From Paramacrobiotus metropolitanus (taxonomy: Eukaryota > Tardigrada > Eutardigrada > Parachela > Macrobiotidae): a DNA stretch of 64,000 nt. A model generated the notes under the pieces. It saw only the letters and a list, made by a program, of their open reading frames with translations, was not told the DNA's origin and searched no databases. The stretch spans positions 620,001-684,000 of the forward strand of contig NW_026570258.1 in NCBI RefSeq assembly GCF_019649055.1, in the 5' to 3' direction. Both the position numbers and the translations under genes were made by a program. This document shows, in pieces, positions 11,948 to 24,600 of this stretch. Within the stretch, counting starts at the first letter, position 1, and each line of letters starts with the position of its first letter.

Positions 11948-13597
11948 TGATGTTTGATTATAATTGCGCTGGCATTCATCGCCATTAATCCAGACACCAA
12001 GTTTACCGTCGTGCAGTGCTCTAGATCTGCAACTTAAAAAAATTTATTTACTGCAATTTTATGCTTTTTAAACGTCGATGAATTGATGGTTTAATAAGGT
12101 ATCACCACTTTTGCTGATACAGTTTGTGAATGTAAAAGTAATTTTTCTATTCGCAGTTAATTGGAAATGTCTTGCGATTATTGTACCCTCGATGCGTCTC
12201 GAACAATAATTTACAAAGCCTTTTGTGAGTACGAGTCTATAATTAACGTACCGGGTAGATGCATAACAAGTAAGTAATTCCGTTGGACGGAGACCAAGGA
12301 TGTACCGTGTACAGTACACGACTGCACAGATACGTACTGGATTATGTACATCATTCACGTTAACTTGGCTAGCCGCAACATAGAACAAAAAGTGCGCATA
12401 GGCGGATTTTTGTGAAGTACGTATATACATACTTAAGAATTAAATTAAAAACCAGGTCTTCGAAGCTACACAAGTCTCCCAAGGTTTTCACCTGCCATTA
12501 AACGGTGACCCAGTAATTACGTACCTTGATGTTTGATTCTGGATCCTCGTGATATCTATTACCTTTCTTAATTTCTTTTTGCACGTCCTTTCCAAATCCC
12601 ATAATAAAATTAGCTGTTACTGTATTCATTTTTACGTAGGCGCTGCACGGTTGAAACGGGCAAGCCTAATATAACATATGGCAGACGTACGTACTGTAGT
12701 TTGTCTATATATTATATTAGTATAGGATCCAACGTGTAACTGAAAAGTCAGGATGATTCTGTCTGTTCTGAGCTTTTGCGTTTGTCTATTCTCTAACGGG
12801 GAAAAGATGGAAAGTAAAGGACACTAAAGGTCAGCCTCAATCCTGCCTTTTCAGTTGCCGATTCCCTGTCGGATTCCCATTCGAGTAGTGAAGAGATGCT
12901 GTGCATCAGTGTATGTATCGCAAAGCTAGACGGTCGGTATTCCAACAGCAATCATACAATCGTAGGCAGCAGGCTTGCATTCGTATTGTTCTACCACAGT
13001 ATTAGCGGATGACTCACCTCACCCTCCACACTATCTGCGCTCAGAAAAAAATTATTGAACTGGAACACTTAACTGCTCGTTTCCCAGGACTGGAATGCTG
13101 TGTTCAGGATGAATAGTGCATGTCAAAATAACGTATTGCTATACATCAGAAAAGGTCAGGCATTCCGAAATTCTACCCAGAAAAATCCACGTTGCGACTA
13201 GACAACTCGTACGCAGATGAACTCATGGTTCCGATTTAAGGGATTTGGCCCGGCACTTGGTACCAAATTGAGGTACATAAACGGGAATTCTCGCTGTCGC
13301 GCACTCGTAAACACTTTTTTGCATTGCTTTATGACATTTTGATTTTGTAGCCAAAGGTTTATATACGTAGGCGTGAAATCCGTTTGCGCGCGCAACATCC
13401 GGTTCGGGAGTTATTATTGAAATAATATTCCAAAAGTTTGAACGCGCGGAGGTGCACCAAACGTTTCATTATGAACCGATACTCTTTAAATTTTGCACCA
13501 AAACGCCCATTATTATGAAGATCGTTTTGGTACCTAACCAGCTTTCTACCATTTTTTCAACTTTTAAATTAATTTTTAAAATTTTTGAATTTCATTT
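11948..13597. other. Gene-poor spacer after SMP2
   Basis: Nothing I can support as a gene. A minus-strand ORF of 120 codons at 12068-12430 has no recognisable domain, no paralogue and no splice context, and is probably chance. Confidence 0.4.
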
Positions 13598-13798
13598 GCA
13601 GTCGTGCAAAAGAAATTCTTTTGCACGACTGCAGTGTTTTACAAAGAAAGCCTAAATAGATCGAAAAACTGCACCCATGTCACCGGTGTAGCCATAATGA
13701 AAGGGAACACTGGAAGCGATGGTCCAGTGGTATGGGGGCAGTTTTTCGATCTATGAAGGCTTCCTTTGAAAAACACTGCAGTCGTGCAAAAGAAATTC
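13598..13798. mobile_element. Snap-back MITE with an internal hairpin in its left arm
   Basis: The left arm (about 13598-13674) and right arm (about 13737-13798) are inverted copies over about 60 bp, sharing TTTTGCACGACTGCAGTGTT and GATCGAAAAACTGC. The left arm also contains its own small palindrome: GCAGTCGTGCAAAA at 13598-13611 pairs with TTTTGCACGACTGC at 13619-13632. About 60 bp of unrelated sequence separates the arms. No coding capacity. Confidence 0.7.
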
Positions 13799-13938
13799 GG
13801 TGAGACAGTATAATTTAGCTTTTTTTAAAATTTTTTCACTGCATATTTTTATTATGTATTAATGATATAACCACCGCCTACGTATTTAATTCCTCTACGG
13901 AGGAATTGTCACGAATGTGTTTTGTATACGTAATACAT

Positions 13939-14247
13939 CTACTGATACATCTGCACTCGAAAATGTATGGCTTGCTTTTTGAATTCCAAACATTCTCTTG
14001 TAGTTAGTTGTACTTGTAGACTTGTAGGTGTTGTTACCCGAAAAAAGGGGCTATTTCGAATGGCCCTTACTGGATAAACGCTGATTAAGTCGCTTAAAGT
14101 CATATTCTGCACAGTTGGTAAGGTGAGAAATAAAATGTTTTGCCAATCATCTGCCAGAAGCACAGTGCCATATAGTTGCATGCCAATGCATACAGCTAGA
14201 AAAAAAATTTTAACGACATTTCTTTCCTTTGTCACGCTCTCTAACAT
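13939..14247 (-). CDS. Possible small membrane-anchored or secreted protein, 102 aa
   Basis: A single open frame with a true ATG at 14247-14245. The first 35 residues contain a hydrophobic run (IFFLAVCIGMQLYGTVLL) after a charged start, as in a signal peptide or membrane anchor. The remainder has no motif I know. It lies divergently between a MITE and the intact GR gene. No paralogue in the window supports it, so chance remains likely. Confidence 0.25.
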   Translation of the reverse strand: MLESVTKERNVVKIFFLAVCIGMQLYGTVLLADDWQNILFLTLPTVQNMTLSDLISVYPVRAIRNSPFFRVTTPTSLQVQLTTRECLEFKKQAIHFRVQMYQ

Positions 14248-14399
14248 TGTAACAACAACCAGCAGTTATGCAATAGGCCCTCCACAAAGGCACGCGACTC
14301 GGTCATGCAAATCCACACGCCACCAGTGACGCGTTGTAAGTATTTGCGGCTAGCATTGTCGATACGTTTGTCTTCCTGCATTTAATTGCAGGCAGTATT

Positions 14400-14694
14400 T
14401 CAGGCCTGCCATTGGATTTGGAATTTGGCGGAAAATCGATCCTTTTCGAAAGCCTAGGCGGTTACCCGACATCCGCCAACAGTACCGGGTTCACGGTGTT
14501 TACATTCACTTTACCTTATGCACAGCTTATATTGAGTTAGGTATTTACACTGCATCAGCATTTTAACCACGCACGCTCGTTTACTGTGAGGACTATATGG
14601 CGTACACGATATGCCGGAACTCTTCCTGTATCCGTTGCATTAGATCAAAGAGCGAAGAATATTTCGAACTGGCTCCGAAAAATACCTGTTCAAT
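14400..14694 (+). promoter_or_regulatory. Upstream region of intact GR gene, conserved with GR copy 1
   Basis: GAAAATCGATCC (14431-14442) and GTGTTTACATTCACTTTACC (14497-14516) match blocks upstream of the GR pseudogene at 3478, with nearly the same spacing to each other (66 against 68 bp) and to the ATG. This supports the chosen starts and marks a candidate promoter or 5' UTR. Confidence 0.5.
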
Positions 14695-16215
14695 ATGCTG
14701 ATAGATTCTTTGTCCAAAAACTTGTCTTTCTGTCAATCCGTGTCTTCGACCGAACCTTCGGGCCGATTCTCATTTGTAGACCGTACAAATCCCAGCAAGA
14801 AAACCATCACACGCTTCCTGGATATTTTCCTTGGTTTCTGGACGGTTCTGCTGAAGATAGCCGGAGTGTGTCCACTATACGAAAAAACCAAGTCTACGCT
14901 ACAGACGCTCTTGGCGTGCTCCTGGATCGTGACCTTTATGGCTATGAAAACCGTTCATTTGGGCGCTATCACCATTCCACTGTTCCTCCGACAATTAACC
15001 GGCTCACTGGATAATCTTATTCAGAATGTGTGTTTTTTGCAAGGCGACCTGGTGGCGCTTCTCTCGGCCGCCTTGATCGCCAAAAACTGGAAAAGAATCC
15101 GGGTCAACGTGCAGCAGATCCGCGGTTATGAGCGGCAGTATTTCAGCCAACGGGAACCGGCACTGTTGACACAGTTAACTGTAGCTATGTCGGTGTGGAT
15201 GGCCATGTGGTGCTATCAGTATATCATTTCTTTGGAAGACTTGATGGCGATGACAGCGCAAGTGGAAGCCGATTTGTGGTCCAGCGCTTACGGGATAACG
15301 AGTTTCCAAACGATACCCGCAGCGAGATACGCGTATTTTGCCCTATCGGTGCTGCACCTTGCCTCGTCATACTATATCATCATGTGGGGCTTCACGGTGT
15401 TTGCCATCACCGGGCGGGTGGCGTATCGCATCGGAAAACGAATAGTTTTGGAGAAAGATGATACTATTCCTAATGACGTCATGCAGGATCACATGAAAGT
15501 GTGCAATTTGACTGACAGTTTATCGGAAGAGCTGAGCAGCTATGTTCTGTTGTTCTACTTCCAAGTCGTTATGTGGATATTGTGGGTGATCAATAACCTG
15601 GCTGGTAAAGACATCAGCGTTCTACAAGTGGGAACACAAATTCAAAGCGTTCTGTTCTTATTTTACGTTGTTGTCATTGCAACTTCGGCTATGATTAATG
15701 TGCATGAACAGGTTAGTCATTTTGCAAACGTTACCTAGCGGGATTGTTTGTTAGAGACCGCTTCTTTCTGTTCAGCGTTAGCGATGTGTCAGCCCAAACC
15801 AAAGGCGAAAGCCAATGATGTTTTTTTCTTAAAAGCGAGTAGGAGTAAAATATTCATTCGTAGACGGATATTTCCCATGAGATGCACCGGCTAATCGATG
15901 AGGAAACTGACCTAGAGAGGCGCCAGCAACTGCTGGGCCATCTGTACCGTGCGACCCACAAGCCTACAGGGTTTTCTTTAGCCGGTATCGTCCTGGTAAA
16001 TCGATCTTTTATTGGCACGGTAAACACTATTCGCATCTTTTAATGCCACAGTCAGTTTAAGCCTTATGAACTGCTGGTGCTTGTAGATAACTGGGGTTTT
16101 ATTCTCCTACGGCACCTTCGTCTTGCAACTGAAAGAATCTCGAGAGGGAAACGGATTAACTTTGTCAAGTGCCAATCCCGGAGACTATATTTTGCGACGT
16201 AATATTAGTGGGTGA
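14695..16215 (+). CDS. Gustatory-receptor-like 7TM chemoreceptor, 433 aa (GR copy 2)
   Basis: Three phase-0 exons: 14695-15711, 15864-16019, 16087-16215. The protein has several hydrophobic helices (for example FLGFWTVLLKIAGV, YYIIMWGFTVFAI, VVMWILWVIN) and a C-terminal signature typical of the insect-type gustatory receptor superfamily. That signature is GFSLAGIVLVNRSF at the end of exon 2, then SYGTFVLQL (about residues 398-406), which fits the TYhhhhhQF motif of the last helix. Phase-0 introns near the C terminus are also usual for that superfamily. Such receptors are ligand-gated cation channels of sensory cells. The length fits the family. It is the only intact member of its three close copies here. 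The ligand is not predictable. A foldback element begins 41 bp after the stop. Confidence 0.8.
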
Positions 16216-16255
16216 CTTTTGGATGCTTTGGTTTTGATTTGATAGCTTGATTTTT

Positions 16256-18088
16256 GGCAGGGGATAAAAGGTGGCAGTGGCACCTGCCACTGGCAGTTGC
16301 CGCTGGCAGTGGCATCTGCCACTACCGGGTCTGGCAAGCGATAAAACGTGGCAGTTGCCACAATACTAAAATCCGTCGTAGGTGACTCTGGTCACGTCCG
16401 GTCACTTCGGCAGCGGTAAATTTCAGGAATACGCGACTCACGTTTTGTCAAGTGCCCACACTTTGGTGTCAAAAAATTAAAACTTTTGTAACGCTTCTTA
16501 GGGAGTGGAAAAGATCGTAATATTTGACTCGTTAGATTCTTAGATTATTTCTGTTTTTTTAATTATGCACTAGTTGTAATGTTAAAAAGCAATACACGGA
16601 AGTGTTTCCGCCGACCATTTCTTTGCTTGGGAAATTCAAAGTTTCCAGACATGAAAGAGTATAACAACTTCATACCTAACCAGCTTAAATCAGCTGGAGT
16701 AGCTACATGATTTGTTAGCCTGTTTGTCCCCCTCTTGGGGACAGGAGAACAAAGAGGCATCCGAAAAGATTATGTTTAGACCCTAAGATCAGCCCATCAA
16801 ATGTTTTAGTACGATGGGTATGCTAGGAAACTGCTTTTTACTTCTATAGCCGTGTGATTAGTTTTCTGAGTTTATCGTCTCCTGGTTTCTCAGATGCTTT
16901 TGGTTCTTTTAAGACAACTGAGAAAGCGCAAGTTTTTCTTAGGTTTATAGGTTTTAGTAGATTTTTTAAGTTTTATTTCTAGGCACTCGTATTTCAGTCT
17001 TTTTAAATTTCTTTGGTTTTATTATCCTAGAATGTTTTCTGAGGCTTCTTAGGTTTTCTAGGTTTCTTAGGTTTCTTAGGATTCTTAGGTTTTTTTGTCT
17101 TATGGTGCTCTTTTTAAGCGAGTTTCCTAATTTACTGTTCGCATTTCTGATTTATAACTGTATGGTCGTGTTGTAACCATGCAGGAACTAGGAATTTTTG
17201 GGTTTAGCCCTGTTTAGCTTCTGCTTCGATATCTCGAAAAGTTTTCAGTTTCCTCACTGGGGACCAAGATTTTTAGATTCAGGAGTAAAATTCACGTATA
17301 AACTCAAAAAATTAGGTCAGTAGGTCGCGCCCGGTGGCTGGTATAATACTAGTATATCTTGATGAGGGTTAACGGGAACAGCATTCATGAGCTAAGAGTC
17401 TGAGACAAACGTGATCTACAACCTGTAAACAGATTTGTAAATAACTAATCTCGACTCTGGAGGTGATTTTCAAAGACCTGCATTATATTAACTGAATTAA
17501 TAAGATATTCATTAAAAGGGAAGTTTCGATTGAATGTAGGCGAAATGGGTGGATTGGGAGTGCTTCAGCCAAAATGTTATGTAACAGAAGTGATGATGTA
17601 TGAACTAAACAGGGGCCTAAGAAGCTTGGGCAATCTAAAGAATCGAAGTAAGCGTTAGCCCGCTACTATTGCCAGTACAGGTGACACTCCCGGTAATCAC
17701 CGTAATTGAGATGACTTAGGCCTTGTCCCGAATTCGAAGCGAATCTCATTATGGTACGGTTGCTCAACCGCACGAGGTGGCTGTATGCAGTGGCCACGCC
17801 TACAGATACGGTACGCGAAGCCACCTCGCGAGGTGGAGTTGCTGTATCGCAACGAGATTTGAATTCGGGACGAGGCCTTAGTATGGCAAAGGGCCGATAA
17901 AGTTTTGTAAAGTTTCACAAACAATTCGGCATATGAATGTTTGTGTTGATTGTGCATTACAACTGGGACGTATTTCGCATTTCTGGCAACTGCCAGATTT
18001 TATCGTTTGCCAGACCCAGTAGTGGCAGATACCACTGCCAGTGGCAACTGCCATTGGCAGGTGCCACTGCCACCTTTTATCCCCTGCC
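16256..18088. mobile_element. Foldback element with TGGCAGT-type arms (1.8 kb)
   Basis: Inverted repeats of about 108 bp with few mismatches form the ends. The left begins GGCAGGGGATAAAAGGTGG and the right ends in its complement at 18088. The arms are made of overlapping TGGCAGT/ACTGCCA units that are themselves self-complementary. Flanking 9-mers TTGATTTTT (16247-16255) and TTGATCCTT (18089-18097) are a plausible worn target duplication. The middle contains a TTCTTAGG-rich tract (about 16930-17095) as in two other foldback elements in this window. No transposase ORF. A smaller hairpin element lies inside at 17716-17880. Confidence 0.75.
17716..17880. mobile_element. Small hairpin element nested in the foldback element
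   Basis: About 165 bp. TTAGGCC..GTCCCGAATTC at the left end is matched by GAATTCGGGAC..GGCCTTA at the right end. A second inner inverted pair, CGAGGTGGC with GCCACCTCG, lies between. It looks like an independent MITE inserted into the larger element. No TSD resolved. Confidence 0.55.
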
Positions 18089-18097
18089 TTGATCCTT

Positions 18098-19880
18098 TTA
18101 AAAAAAATAATGTGTGGACAGTTGCGATGTGCCCCTTAAAAACGCCCGGGTGATAACATTTTCTCGCAGCGCAATCTCGCATCGATAAGTATTTCTGCGA
18201 AACCTTTTTTCCGTTTAATACGTCCCACTACGCACAAAGTGGGATGATGTGTGCCAGGAACAGTACATGGTAGATAATATAAACACCTGCTTAAAGGCTA
18301 CTTTTTTCTCGTGACGATTACTTCACAAAGTCTGTTGAAAACAGCTTTCGATTAAGGAGCATCGTTGCAAAGAATGATCAAGAAAGAAGACAAACTGAAT
18401 TCGTGGTAGAAGATTTAGTTGTTATGTACGCATATAAAATACCATAATTTATTAGTAAGACCGTGGTTACTTTATTAGGATAATGCGACTGTCGAGGTTG
18501 GGGAGCGATGGTTCTAGTATTCAGGCTGTTAAGCTAGTTGACTGGATACGAATCGAATTTACCGAGTGTTGATCGTGGATCGTAACATTGCAGCTTGCCA
18601 GCTACACGGTATAACCAAGCTCAACAGCAGCTCCAGTTCTTGAACTACAGGCTTAAGCCAGGATTCAAGATTACTAGGCAATATTCGCTTCACACATTCC
18701 TCAATTGAACAGCAGTAGAGAGTAATAGAACGGTCCAGCCTGCAAGGTCATTTTTCGATGCGATATTTTCACGAACAGCTCTCGGCTTTGAGGCATTTGT
18801 GGACTAGTTTTTACTTAAAACGACGCGGAGACAACCGCAACCGTGGTCTTCTATGCCAAACATAAGGGAGGCAAATTAAGGAGCCCGTTAGTGTCCAGTT
18901 TCCAGCGAAGACCTTTTCAAAAGCAACATTTTCTGGGTAACTAGCGTCTTACAGTGCACATAAAAGCTACGTCTCAAATTGAATGGGATACATATTGGTT
19001 CTATTTAGAACACCATAGCCTGCATTTAAAAAAGTTTTGATCCGTCTTTTGAACACTTTTCAGTTACACTCAACACTATCGGAATACGGACGAGCCCAAA
19101 GGCTGGGTCGTTCATCATGGTGTCGCATTGTTGTGTTATGCGCATAACTTAGTACTTTTAAAGTATTTCTCGTTTTTCGTGTAATAATCGTGACTGCGCT
19201 GCAAGTCAGTAGCGGTCAAAGCAACGGTAATGTGGATTATTATATGTAGTTCGAAGCAAATAATAACAATGTACGAGCTACCATATTTTTGTCTGCCGCT
19301 TGAGCCAGGAAAGCTTATTGAACCGGAAATCCATAATCCACAAGCCTTTCAGCCGTAGTCAACGTTCAAGCATCCTGTGACGCATGGCAACATGTGCCAG
19401 TGCAATGTTATATTAATTCCTTGTTACATTTGTTAGTTTACGTATTTAGTTGCGTAAGTATTAAAGAGCACGACGCTCCACGTCGTGACACATCCCCACG
19501 GAATGCTAATCCACTGTTACTCTGTTTCACCTTATTATTTACACAGTCAACGGGACAAACCCCGAAGGAATTCTTTTGACGATCTATTGTCATGTGGCAG
19601 TATTTCAGCACACTTTAAGCAGAAGTTCAGCATACTTCAGGTGCACGCACAGCGCACACCCACACTATATAACACCTATTCTTTCACTGTAAAGTGGATG
19701 GCACCTTGACTTTCCTTTTGACACTCTCGCTGTATCTACAACGTGTAACACTTGAGCTGTTTAAGTTAAATAGGAGTAGAACAGCCTTCCCAGGCGAGTT
19801 GTGACACTTCAGCAAAATTTCAGGCAAACTTACAGTTTGTTACAGGATTTCATAGTGTCAAAGCCTGAGGAATAACTACG
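18098..19880. other. Gene-poor spacer
   Basis: No coding or repeat structure that I can support between the foldback element and the next GR gene. Short ORFs are below 75 codons and lack motifs. Confidence 0.4.
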
Positions 19881-21415
19881 ATGGAATTTAAAACAGAAAT
19901 GACCGAAACCGGCAGGTTGAAAAATTACGAGAGTAAGTGCCGGGGTTGCTTGTTAAAATGCATAAGCGTTTACTCGGCCATTCTGCGAGTTTGTGGTTTT
20001 GGTTGTTTTCCTATCCGGCAGTCGTGTTTAAAGCATCCTGCTAATAACTGCATCTGGTTACGTGTTGCTACCGCCTTCTGGAGAGCCGCGGTCGGGGTTT
20101 ACTTTGCGCTGATAATTTGTTCGTCTGCCCTTAATACTTATCGTCGAATCTGTGCTTTCTCCGAGCGAAAGTGGGATGTAATAACTCAAAACATTTTAAG
20201 CGCTTCTGTTGGAATCTTCGCTCAGGCGGGTATGTCGATAATGTTCTTATATGCCACTTGGAGACACAACGAGGTGATGCACAAAATAGGTCACATCGAT
20301 CATCTCGGAATCCGATACCTTACCACACGGTACAAAAGGTCATTCTACGCGTGTGCAATTATATTGTCCACACTGCTCGCCGCCATCTTTCTGTGGCGCT
20401 TTGTGCCATTAATCAACGGGACATTTATCACCGGCAACGTCACGAAGGATTTCGGAATTCTATGGGCTTTGGCGGGCCTGCAATACAGTCACCCAGCTGT
20501 GTTTTTCTGTGCACAGGTGCTTTTTGTATTGTTCAACTTCGTCTATTTGGGATCGATTGCCGCTTACCAAATTATGACCATCATTACCGCGGGAGGCGCT
20601 GCGTTGTCCTTCCACGCATTACAGCACTGTTGCAAATCGGCTGTGAAAAAGGGCGACTTAAAAACAGTGAAAACGATATTAAACGACCACGCCCTATTAA
20701 GCGATGAAATAGCGGAGCTGGACGGTTTTCTGACATTTCCTCTTTTTATGCAATACACATTCTATGTTTTGTGTTTATTGAGGGGAATTTCGGCACTCAG
20801 CGACAGCAGTACAGACATTCGTGCTGAGGTTGACCTTTTCGGCGTGGCTGTTGTTTTAATTACAGTTTTTACCACCTGCTTCGTAATGACTAACACCCAG
20901 GTATAATTAAGCGTGACAACTGGTCGATTCGATCATTTAAATTATAATTTTGTGGATTAGATTCAGGCTAAATAAGGTTAGTTACACTTGGTTTCTTCTA
21001 GGCGGAATCCGTAGTGGCCCTATTGTTTAAACTCCTCCGCACTGACCTAGATCAGAAGGAGTACTGCTGGTTGTCCTCTTACATTCATAAGATCCAAACG
21101 GATCGCGTTGGATTCACCGTGGGAACGTTTTTTCTGATTGATCGAACGTTTGTGCTATCGGTACGACAATATAGGCTGATCTTTCAAACACGCTTTTCGT
21201 TGCCAAAATGCTTCATTAGTAATCTTTCGGTATGTCAATGATTTCTTGTCACCCATGATTTTCATTTGCAGCTGACAGGTGCGATTATCACTTACGCGAT
21301 CATCATTCTGGAAATGAATGGTAAAGAACATCCGGAAACCACGCAGTCTGGAGTTGACTTTGCATGCGAAAAGTGCCTCTATATAATGAATACGTCCAGA
21401 TTTGTCATTTTATGA
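19881..21415 (+). CDS. Divergent gustatory-receptor-like 7TM chemoreceptor, 440 aa
   Basis: Three phase-0 exons: 19881-20900 (340 codons), 21002-21160 (53), 21272-21415 (47 plus stop). The exon sizes and intron positions match the GR at 14695, although the sequence is very different. The second exon ends GFTVGTFFLIDRTFVLS. The third carries TYAIIILEM (about residues 400-408), fitting the TYhhhhhQF helix-7 motif with Glu for Gln. The N-terminal exon has about six hydrophobic segments. The ATG follows an AACTACG context and stops lie upstream. It looks intact. It converges on the alpha2/delta-like gene, with only 254 bp between the two stop codons. Likely a chemoreceptor channel; ligand unknown. 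Confidence 0.75.
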
Positions 21416-21669
21416 TGCTGTGGATACTTGGAGGCTAGCCAGTCATCGGACAGAAAACTTAAAGAAGCCAGCAATCCGGTGCCGGCGTAATGCAACAAGT
21501 GATTTAATAATATTGCTGATGTACTTATTCTAAATGTAATCTTTAGGGTCAAACTGGTAATATCTTTCCCGTAACGCTTATTCCAAAGTAAAATACAGCA
21601 CGAATTTGAAGATTTAGTTTCTAATCTGCTAAAGAATGCACACTGTACGAGAGTAATCCGTGAAGAACG

Positions 21670-24600
21670 TTATAAACCTCCGCATGGGATTTGGATTAGC
21701 GCATCATCTCGCATAACAGGGCAGTGGTCTTCTCCTTCGTCGTGGGGATCAGAATTACAGAGCTCTTCACCAACGTTGGAAAGCTCACCCAGTTGCTTGC
21801 GCATGACCTTATTAGCACTACCACTGCTTTGATCAGGAGTATGTGAAGGGGTTACGACGAAAGCGAAACTGTATTCCTCACTGGCAGGCGCATAGTAGTA
21901 GGTCATATTTTTCTGGAATCATGACATTTTGTAAGCATAACGCATTCACCATCAATAATAATTTTGCATTGACCCTTTTCCCCACAATATAATATTGGTA
22001 TAAGTTAGTGAAAGATTACCGTGAGGAGTGTTTTGTAACCTTTCTCTCCCCTCCGCATAGCCTGTTCAACGGCACCGAAGAACTCGGGATCGCCTGTCCC
22101 ATTTTGCTCGAACGCTTTGATGTTAACTGATCCTTGCAAAGCCTACAGTACGAGTCATTAATAGCATCATTTACCAAAGCTGTATAATACTTGTTTTATT
22201 TTGCTGGTCGATTCTCAAGGAGCAATCTTCGAACGAAGAACCTTGGGTAATTATGAGCGCAGCTAAACATAAAAGTACGCTACATATTTACCGGCATGTT
22301 TTTTGGGAGTTGTGGATGTATGATTGTCTTGCCTTTGCGGTCGATAACGAAAATATACCCGGGAGCCCATTTGTATCGATTAAGAAGCTCTTCGATTTCC
22401 GTTAATGTAACATCCACAGCAGCGAAACCCAGTGTTCTAAATAGACAAATTGCGTCGTGCCAAAGTCTAAAATGTACAGGCTTGCGAAAACCATACAATA
22501 ATCTAAGTAGTTTGCTTGTCCAGATGCACGAAAGCTTATTTAATCATTCAGAGGCTTATGAAGCCTCATACTTGCACTGGAGTGCATACCTAGTCTGAAA
22601 TCCTCAGAAAATTTGCTTCCCTATAATTTGTTCTATACGTTCAGTATAAGCAAATGAAACTAAAGCTTTACTACAAATCATAGTAAACAAATGGCGTTCG
22701 GTTTGTAAACAAATATCGCCTTCTGGTGTTGCAGCGTGGTTTAGCTCTGCCACGAAAATTTATGCGATGTGAAACTCTATATGTACGCCTTTCTCTCAGA
22801 TGGATTCTGCAATTTCCAATTTCTGCTAAATTAGAACTTATTGTTTCTTACTTATTACAGTATCTTGATGAAAATAAGAACGAAGTTATGATTAAAAGCC
22901 GAAAATGCAACAATGGCTTTCCCAAGATGTACCGTATTGAAATGCTGCAGTAAATTCAAGCAATTCTTCGAAATATGTACAAGTATCCGAAAAAACGGAC
23001 TTGCTCAAGTCGATGTATATGAATAATATGATGTCCGCATATTCGCATGATGACTTACTTTTGTAATTGATTTGGTTATTAGGTAACGTAATATTCAGAC
23101 GTAAGTTTCGGTTAATCTATTATTGACATAGACTTAAATAATGTACCTCATCGTCATTTTGCTGACAGCCGCCACGGCATATGTTATGGCCACACGTCGA
23201 TTCCATGGTTTCCGCTCAGGCGGAGTCCACAGCCCTGCCCATTCCACCGTTCGTTGTGACAGGTACACAAAATACGGCTGCATCTGGTTGATCAAATCGT
23301 CCGTGGTTGTTAAACTGACCACGGCACCTCCGCTGGAACACGACAAACTCTCGTGTAAAGCCCAATTACTATCTGCTCCAATAAGAAAACTGAAAATCCG
23401 CGCCTGTAACACAAGGTTTTTGCATTTTTTTTGCTGTCGGGTGTATGCGATTTTAACTATACGTGTTCGTCTTTTGCATCGTAGCGAACGTGAACTAACT
23501 TCGATGAAATGCAATCAAATGCAAAATAGCCATTACGTACCTTAGGTTTAATTAATTTGTTCTGAGAGTCGACCAGGTTTCGGACTGCGGTCTCACTGGA
23601 CTGTCCTTCGGTTTCGGAAGAATCTGGATAAGAAAATAATGCTTTACTACAAACAACAACAATCCATATCGTCGCTGCAGTATAATAGTAAAGTTTCAGC
23701 CTGTGCGGTGCGTTTGGCATCCGCTGCTGTCGTGAGCTTAAAAAGTAAATCACGTCAAACCTTTGAGTAGATGAAGACTTACGTTTTCCATTGCTGACAA
23801 AGATGATAATACTTTGACACTGCGTACGCCGAGAAGGCTTCAACAAATCGAATGCTGCTTGAAAACCGCTCCTGCAAACACAACCCAGTGCTATATTACA
23901 GTATGTTTAAAAAGCGTATTGATTGTATACTGCAAGCAAATAAGTAAAACGGGGAACACTGACTTGAACAGTCAGTTCACAACATAAAAATATAATTATA
24001 TGCATTAAAGGAGAACTCAACATTATGATCCAAGACTGAGAACAACGATATTAATAAAGTGTATTATGCACGATTCCATTTGCCGTTTATCGACAACGTT
24101 ACAAACTTTTAAAGACAAATTTTATCAAACTTAAGTGAATTTAACGGTTGGTGCAGTGCATGTTTCCGTGCATAGCTGGTGCGTTGGTCCGTGCAGCAAT
24201 GGCTTCGAAAAAATTAATATAAAGATCTTAGTTTTTTTATTTCTCGCTGTTTTGATTTTCATTTTACCGTATTGCTTTTCAAATGCGATAACGACATATA
24301 CTCTGTACAATGAAGCAATAAAAACAGCCAATGATACTTAAGATTACAACAAAAACAATTTGGATATGCGGTCAGAGTCAGGTACGGTTGTTGTTTTTAC
24401 TCCCAAGAGAGACCGTCTGTCGGAAAGAATGATAAAAGAGCCGACTAGAACAGTTCACGGCAAAACTTGTTTTTTTTTTGCCAGTTAGATACATATTATA
24501 CAGCATGGGTGCACTTCATAAAATCTTCATTCATTGGTACAAATGATTTTAATCGTGGACTGCACCCTCGTCATACACGCGCTGACACATACGTCAGGGC

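Noticed and set aside
12068-12430. 120-codon minus-strand ORF as a gene
   Set aside because: No motif, no paralogue, no splice context; such a length can arise by chance in 64 kb of six-frame sequence.
20171-20707. 178-codon plus-strand ORF
   Set aside because: It is an alternate-frame shadow of exon 1 of the intact GR gene at 19881.
24135-24341. Hydrophobic 68-codon ORF as a membrane microprotein
   Set aside because: It lies antisense within an intron of the alpha2/delta-like gene, with an equally long ORF on the other strand, typical of chance AT-rich sequence.
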